Assembly: GCA_963846775.1 (NCBI GenBank)
Contig: CAWJXB010000006.1
Location: forward strand, 1,054,001 to 1,118,000
DNA: 64,000 bases
DNA from: CAVYXA01 sp963846775
GTDB lineage: Bacteria; Verrucomicrobiota; Verrucomicrobiia; Chthoniobacterales; UBA10450
Direction of reading: 5' to 3'
Position 1 is the stretch's first letter, and each line of letters begins with the position of its first letter. The notes below the pieces were generated by a model. It searched no databases. It worked only from the letters and a program-made list of their open reading frames with translations, and was not told the DNA's origin. Both the position numbers and the translations under genes were made by a program. Shown here piece after piece: positions 59,265 to 64,000 of the stretch.

Positions 59265-59293
59265 ACATGACCGGTTAAACCGGTCATGTTTTC
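59265..59293 (+). terminator. Rho-independent terminator of the sphingolipid-like operon
   Basis: A perfect 12-bp stem (acatgaccggtt / aaccggtcatgt) with a one-base loop, directly at the end of the last gene and followed by a T-run (gtttt). Confidence 0.8.
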
Positions 59294-59381
59294 TCGGGAT
59301 CGCGAGCTCTTCTCGGCAGAATGGATGTGAAAGGCGGTGAGAACGTTGACGTTTTGCGGCGCGCCGGTAACATCGCGCTGG

Positions 59382-59909
59382 ATGGCCGATTTTCTCGATA
59401 AATTGCGTGCCGGCGTTCGGGACGTGCCCGATTTCCCAAAGAAAGGAATCGTTTTCAAAGATATTACGCCGATTTTGAGCGATGGCGGGCTTTTCAAAGC
59501 GTCGATCAACGTTTTTGTCGAGCGGTGCCAGGGAAAGAAGATCGACAAAATTGTCGGAATCGACGCGCGCGGATTTTTGTTCGGCTCCGCAGTGGCCTAT
59601 GAACTAGGCATCGGGTTTGTGCCGATCCGGAAGCGCGGAAAATTGCCGTTCAAAACTGAGATCGCGAAATATTCGCTCGAGTACGGCGAAGCGGAAATGG
59701 AGATGCACATCGACGCCATGAAGCCAGGCGAAAAGATCGTTCTGATTGACGATTTGCTGGCGACGGGCGGAACTTCAGCAGCGGCTGCCGCATTGATAGG
59801 GAAAGTGGGCGGCGAACTCATCGAAGCGCTATTTCTGATCGAACTGGAATTTCTTCATGGACGCGAAAAGCTCGTGCCGACGCCGGTGGTCTCGTTCCTG
59901 AAATACTGA
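59382..59909 (+). CDS. apt: Adenine phosphoribosyltransferase
   Basis: A 175-residue purine salvage enzyme that makes AMP from adenine and PRPP. Motifs: VRDVPDFPKKGIVFKDITPI, IVGIDARGFLFGSAVAYELG, FVPIRKRGKLPFKT and the PRPP loop IVLIDDLLATGGTSAAAAAL. The start is ATG 59382 (MADFLDKL), which fits the family length; the longer frame from 59337 adds unrelated residues. It follows the terminator, so it is a separate unit. Confidence 0.94.
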   Translation: MADFLDKLRAGVRDVPDFPKKGIVFKDITPILSDGGLFKASINVFVERCQGKKIDKIVGIDARGFLFGSAVAYELGIGFVPIRKRGKLPFKTEIAKYSLEYGEAEMEMHIDAMKPGEKIVLIDDLLATGGTSAAAAALIGKVGGELIEALFLIELEFLHGREKLVPTPVVSFLKY

Positions 59910-59927
59910 CTAGGCCAGCACGAAATG

Positions 59928-60001
59928 CGCGCCCGAGAGGATTCGAACCACTAACCTTCTGATCCGTAGTCAGATGCTCTATCCAGTTGAGCTACGGGCG
60001 C
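59928..60001 (-). tRNA. tRNA-Arg (ACG)
   Basis: A full cloverleaf on the minus strand: acceptor GCGCCCG/CGGGCGC, D arm AGCTCAACTGGATAGAGC, anticodon loop CTACGGA (ACG, read as ICG), T arm GGTTCGAATCC. CCA is not encoded (…cgcgca). Confidence 0.96.
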
Positions 60002-60172
60002 CCCGAAAGAACGTTTAATTTTGCGGAGGAAGCCGGTGGCGTCAACCGGCGAGCGTGCCGGAAAGATTGTTGAATCCAACACCATCGTTCTGCGCATCTC
60101 TCATTTGTGGGGATGAACGCAAATTGGTTGCAAGAGTCTAAAGAGCAATTATCTGTGACGGCACCATCGCAC

Positions 60173-60925
60173 ATGCATTTACGTTTTGGTCTTCTCGTTG
60201 GTTGTCTCGGCCTCGTTGCGCCGATGCTTTTCGGGCAGCAGCCGCAGAAATCGTTTACGGCCGATGAATTAGTCGCGAAAAATGTCGAGGCCAAAGGCGG
60301 CGCCGACGCGCTGCGCGCGATCCAATCATTGCGGTTCACCGGGAAGTTGCTGGTGAACTTCGGACGGCAGATCGAGCTCGGGTTTGTCGAAATGAAGAAA
60401 CGGCCGAGCGAAGTCCGGAACGAAGCGTCGATTCAAGGAATGACGCAGGTTCAGGCATTCGATGGAAAAGAAGGTTGGCAGATTTCGCCGTTTCGCGGCC
60501 GGCGCGATCCGGAGAAAATGTCGGCGGACGATTTGAAAAGCTTGAGCGAAGACGCGGAAATCGGCGGACCGCTGGCAGATTGGAAGGCGAAAGGGAGCAA
60601 GGTCGAATATCTGGGGACGGAAGATGTCGACGGGACAGCGGCGCACAAGCTAAAAGTGACGCGCAAAAATGGGGACGTGAGCTTTGTTTATCTCGATCCT
60701 GATGCCTTTCTCGAAATTCGCGTTTTGACGCAGCGGATAGAACACGGCGCGCAAATCGAAGAGGAAAAAGATTTGGGCGATTACGAAAAGGTAAACGGTG
60801 TTTACTTTCCGCTCTCGATCGAGACTGGAGCGAAAGGCGATCAAGAGAAGGCGAAGATCACTTTCGACAAAGTCGAAGCAAACGTGCCGCTGGATGACGC
60901 AGTGTTTCGGTTTCCAGCCAAGTAA
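60173..60925 (+). CDS. LolA/LppX-like outer-membrane lipoprotein-sorting protein
   Basis: About 250 residues from MHLRFGLLVG (60173), with a signal peptide (cut near LFGQQPQ). The body has a helix then strand-rich part (ELVAKNVEAKGGADALRAIQ, SLRFTGKLLV, VQAFDGKEGWQISPFRGRRD, KLKVTRKNGDVSFVYLDPDA). This matches the periplasmic lipid-binding half-barrel seen in LolA-like proteins. The stop codon overlaps the start of the next gene (TAATG), so the pair is coupled. The longer frame from 60107 is less likely because it pushes the signal peptide inward. Confidence 0.76.
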   Translation: MHLRFGLLVGCLGLVAPMLFGQQPQKSFTADELVAKNVEAKGGADALRAIQSLRFTGKLLVNFGRQIELGFVEMKKRPSEVRNEASIQGMTQVQAFDGKEGWQISPFRGRRDPEKMSADDLKSLSEDAEIGGPLADWKAKGSKVEYLGTEDVDGTAAHKLKVTRKNGDVSFVYLDPDAFLEIRVLTQRIEHGAQIEEEKDLGDYEKVNGVYFPLSIETGAKGDQEKAKITFDKVEANVPLDDAVFRFPAK

Positions 60926-63900
60926 TGAATATGATGCGATTTTGTTTGGGCGTTATTCTCTGCGTTTTCTTTGCTGCACCAACGGGTCTGGCGCAGGAGG
61001 CGCCGTTTACTTCGGCAACAATTTCCGGATTGGGTGCCCGTAATATCGGCTCGGCTGCGATGAGCGGGCGAGTGTCCGCCATTGCCGGAGTGCGTGAACC
61101 GTCCGGCAAGATCACGTTTTTCGTCGGCGCGGCGAGCGGCGGTGTCTGGAAATCGGAGGATAGCGGGACCCGCTACCGGCCGGTCTTTGACGAACAGCCC
61201 GTGCAATCGATCGGGGCAATCGCGCTCGATCCAAAGAACAGCAAAAATGTCTGGGTTGGGACAGGCGAATCGTGGATGCGCAACAGCGTTTCAATCGGTA
61301 ACGGCGTTTACAAATCGACCGACGGCGGTGAGACCTGGACACATGCCGGCTTGGAGATGTCGGAGCGAATCGGAAAGATTCTCGTTAGTCCAAAAAACAG
61401 CGACACCGTTTTTGCGGCCGTGCCGGGGGCGCTCTGGAGCGATTCGCCTGACCGCGGTCTCTACAAAACAACCGACGGCGGCAAGACCTGGAAGCTGGTT
61501 TTGAAAGGCGGCAATCTTTCGACCGGGTGCACGACTATCGCCCTCGATCCGGGAAATCCTAACGTGCTGTTTGCCGGGATGTGGGATTTTCGACGGACAG
61601 GCTGGGGCTATCGTTCCGGTGGAAGCGGGCCGGATAAACCTTCCGCGAGCGGTTTGTTTCGATCGACGGATGGTGGCGAGACGTGGACCGAAATTACGCC
61701 GGAGCGGAACAAAGGTTTTCCGAAAAAACCATATGGCCGGCTGGCGCTGGCCATCGCGCCGTCGAACGCAAAACGCGTCTATTGCTTTGTCGAATCGCCG
61801 GACAGCGCGCTATTTGTCTCGAACGACGGCGGCCTAACGTGGGAGAAGCGGGACAAGAGTCAGTGGATGGTGTGGCGCCCGTTTTATTTCGCGAACCTGA
61901 TTGTCGATCCTAAAAATCCGGACCGCGTCTTCAAGACAGATGGGTCCCTGATCGTGAGCGACGATGGCGGGAAGAGCTTTTCCACGGTGGGCGGGTTTGG
62001 CGGGATGCATGGGGACGTGCACGACGTCTGGATCGACGCGACTAATCCGCAGGTTGTCTTTTCCGGGGACGACGGCGGGATGTGGTATTCCTACAATGGC
62101 GGTAGCAAATGGTGGAAAGCCGAGAACCTGCCGATCTCCCAGTTCTATCACGTGAGCGTGGATGAGGCCGATCCTTATCACGTCTATGGCGGTTTGCAGG
62201 ACAATTCCTCGTTTGTGGGCGACTCGCAGTATCCCGGGGGGATAACGAATTCCCGCTGGGAAAACATGTTTAACGGCGACGGTTTCTGGATGTTTCCTGA
62301 TCCGGCTGATCCGGATTATATTTACGCGGAATACCAGGGCGGGCTCATCGGGCGAGTCAATCGCCATACCCATGAAGCGCGCACGATCCAGCCGACACCG
62401 AACTACAAGGAAAAACTGCGTTTCAATTGGAACGCGCCGATCGCGTTGTCGCCCAATGAGAAGGGAACTGTTTATCTCGGCGCGCAGTTCCTTTTCCGCT
62501 CACGCGATCATGGCCAGAGCTGGGAGCGGATTTCGCCTGACCTAACGACGAACGATCCGGAGAAACAAAAACAGGAACAATCGGGCGGCGTGACCATAGA
62601 CAATTCGTCGGCCGAAATGCACACCACGATTTACTCGATCAGCGAATCGCCCAAGGAAAAGGGATTGATCTGGGTCGGAACGGACGACGGTAATTTGCAG
62701 ATCACGCGCGATGACGGGAAAACCTGGAGCAACGTGGTGGCGAACGTGCCGGGATTGCCGAAAAACTCATGGGTCAGTTGGGTGCAGGCCAGCAACTTCG
62801 ACGCCGGCACGGCTTACGCGACATTCGACCGCCACACTTTCGGCGAGATGGCGCCCTACCTGTTTCGGACCACCGATTACGGCAAAACGTGGACGCCACT
62901 CGTTACGCCACAGGACCCAAAGACCGTTCACGGTTACGCGCATGTGGTCAAGGAGGATACGGCTGCACCGAACTTGCTCTTTCTCGGCACGGAGTTTGGA
63001 CTGTGGGTGTCGGTGGATGGAGGCAAGACCTGGGCCCAATTCAAAGGCAGTCATTTTCCAGCCGTGGCGGTGCGCGATCTCACAATTCAACCGCGAGAGA
63101 ACGACCTGGTTCTGGCGACGCATGGCCGCGGCATTTGGATCATCGACGATATCACACCGTTGCGCTCTCTGACGCCGGACCTGCTCGCGAAGGAGGTGGC
63201 GTTTGTTTCCGCGCGGCCTACGCAACAGCGGATCGAAGCGAACGGCGGATGGTCCAATGGCGATGCCGTGTTTGTCGGAAACAATCCCCCGGAAGGCGCA
63301 GTGATTAATTACTATCAGCAGAAGCGACATCTATTCGGCAAGATCAAACTGGAGGTGTTGGATTCGAACGGGCGGGTCGTCGATGAGTTGCCCGCGAGCA
63401 AACGCCCTGGTTTGAATCGCGTTACCTGGAGCATGCAGGAAAAACCGCCGCGCGTCCCGCCGGCGGCGCAGATTGCTTTTGCGGGGACACGTGGCCCGCG
63501 TTTGTTGCCGGGTGAATACACCGTGCGGCTAACCAAAGCCAACGACGTTTCCGAGACGAAGCTAACGGTTGGGTTGGATCGACGCGCGAAGTTTAGCGAG
63601 GCCGATCGCAAAGAGCAGTACGACGCCGCGATGCGCGTGCATGCGCTCTTCGGTGACGAGAGCACGTTAATGGGTCGGATCATGGCGCTGCGCGGAGCAG
63701 TGATGCAGCGTTCTGCCAGTTTGCCCGAAGGCGACGAGCTGCGAAAAGCACTCACCCAATTCGCAAATAGGATCGATAGCGTCCGCAAGAAAATTGTCGC
63801 GACCACTGAAGGCGGCGCGATCACTGGCGAAGAGCGGATCCGCGAACACACCGACCAGCTTTATGGGGCGCTCTTGAGTTATGACGGTAAGCCAGGCGAA

Positions 63901-64000
63901 TACCAGGTGGCCTACATCGGCACACTGAAACAAGAATTAAACGATGTGGAAAAGGAGTTTGACGAACTTGTAGCAAACGAATTGTCCCAGCTAAACGAGC
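60925..64000 (+). CDS. Secreted BNR/sortilin-like repeat protein (runs off the window)
   Basis: Open from ATG 60925 to the window end (over 1020 codons). A signal peptide (LGVILCVFFAAPTGLAQEAP) precedes a beta-propeller built of Asp-box repeats S/T-x-D-x-G-x-T-W: YKSTDGGETW, YKTTDGGKTW, FRSTDGGETW, FVSNDGGLTW, FRTTDYGKTW, WVSVDGGKTW. This is the Vps10/sortilin-like or YVTN/BNR class common in Acidobacteria and Verrucomicrobiota. The C-terminal part is helical (EQYDAAMRVHALFGDE) and incomplete here. It is coupled to the preceding LolA-like gene. Its function is unknown. Confidence 0.82.
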   Translation, partial: MNMMRFCLGVILCVFFAAPTGLAQEAPFTSATISGLGARNIGSAAMSGRVSAIAGVREPSGKITFFVGAASGGVWKSEDSGTRYRPVFDEQPVQSIGAIALDPKNSKNVWVGTGESWMRNSVSIGNGVYKSTDGGETWTHAGLEMSERIGKILVSPKNSDTVFAAVPGALWSDSPDRGLYKTTDGGKTWKLVLKGGNLSTGCTTIALDPGNPNVLFAGMWDFRRTGWGYRSGGSGPDKPSASGLFRSTDGGETWTEITPERNKGFPKKPYGRLALAIAPSNAKRVYCFVESPDSALFVSNDGGLTWEKRDKSQWMVWRPFYFANLIVDPKNPDRVFKTDGSLIVSDDGGKSFSTVGGFGGMHGDVHDVWIDATNPQVVFSGDDGGMWYSYNGGSKWWKAENLPISQFYHVSVDEADPYHVYGGLQDNSSFVGDSQYPGGITNSRWENMFNGDGFWMFPDPADPDYIYAEYQGGLIGRVNRHTHEARTIQPTPNYKEKLRFNWNAPIALSPNEKGTVYLGAQFLFRSRDHGQSWERISPDLTTNDPEKQKQEQSGGVTIDNSSAEMHTTIYSISESPKEKGLIWVGTDDGNLQITRDDGKTWSNVVANVPGLPKNSWVSWVQASNFDAGTAYATFDRHTFGEMAPYLFRTTDYGKTWTPLVTPQDPKTVHGYAHVVKEDTAAPNLLFLGTEFGLWVSVDGGKTWAQFKGSHFPAVAVRDLTIQPRENDLVLATHGRGIWIIDDITPLRSLTPDLLAKEVAFVSARPTQQRIEANGGWSNGDAVFVGNNPPEGAVINYYQQKRHLFGKIKLEVLDSNGRVVDELPASKRPGLNRVTWSMQEKPPRVPPAAQIAFAGTRGPRLLPGEYTVRLTKANDVSETKLTVGLDRRAKFSEADRKEQYDAAMRVHALFGDESTLMGRIMALRGAVMQRSASLPEGDELRKALTQFANRIDSVRKKIVATTEGGAITGEERIREHTDQLYGALLSYDGKPGEYQVAYIGTLKQELNDVEKEFDELVANELSQLNE

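Noticed and set aside
61834..62373. Long minus-strand ORFs under the BNR protein and other large genes
   Set aside because: They are antisense shadows of GC-rich genes with no family motifs.

Overview
The window reads as a chromosome segment of a soil-type Verrucomicrobiota bacterium, probably near Chthoniobacterales. The evidence is a PEP-CTERM protein, large secreted Kelch/BNR proteins ending in dockerin-like repeats, a Gram-negative Mla/LolA envelope set, an unusual glycosyltransferase and sulfotransferase repertoire, and many dispersed palindromic intergenic repeats. This placement is inferred from gene families only; no rRNA is present.

Layout. 0-2.9 kb (minus): a predicted extracytoplasmic flavinylation operon (outer-membrane DUF6662-like protein, FMN-binding protein, ApbE, haem-b-like membrane protein). 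3.0-6.5 kb (plus): ClpX-like AAA+ ATPase, membrane nucleotide cyclase, RecR. 6.7-12.2 kb: a phosphodiesterase-TPR-sulfotransferase fusion, a PEP-CTERM protein, LipA and a GT2 glycosyltransferase. 12.5-15.2 kb (minus): mlaE-mlaF-mlaD. Then tRNA-Cys, hemL, a glycoside hydrolase/GT2 fusion, a GT-C-like membrane protein, a LolA-like protein, a Tat-exported vanadium haloperoxidase, an MMPL exporter and an amino-acid permease (to 30.1 kb).

30.5-37.7 kb is a chromosomal integron. About 15 small cassette genes, all on the minus strand, are separated by about 14 attC sites of 96-125 bp (RYYYAAC...GTTRRRY). A decayed C-terminal fragment of an integron integrase lies on the plus strand at the attI end (37.57-37.67 kb). 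No intact integrase is present.

37.8-45.9 kb: transaldolase (frameshifted), UDP-galactopyranose mutase, a sulfotransferase, a SAM methyltransferase (frameshifted), RtcB RNA ligase, a 2H phosphoesterase and SufS-SufU. 46.0-53.1 kb: two giant secreted proteins sharing an almost identical C-terminal module. 54.0-59.3 kb: a putative sphingolipid operon with a DES1-like delta-4 desaturase, an FA2H-like 2-hydroxylase, a serine palmitoyltransferase-like enzyme, a CDP-alcohol phosphotransferase and a GNAT-fold protein resembling bacterial ceramide synthase, closed by a strong terminator. The window ends with apt, tRNA-Arg, a LolA-like protein and a BNR-repeat protein that runs off the edge.

Several otherwise well-conserved genes (apbE, lipA, tal, a methyltransferase, a secreted BNR protein and at least six cassette genes) carry clean frameshifts. 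This points either to indel errors in the assembly or, for the cassettes, to real decay.
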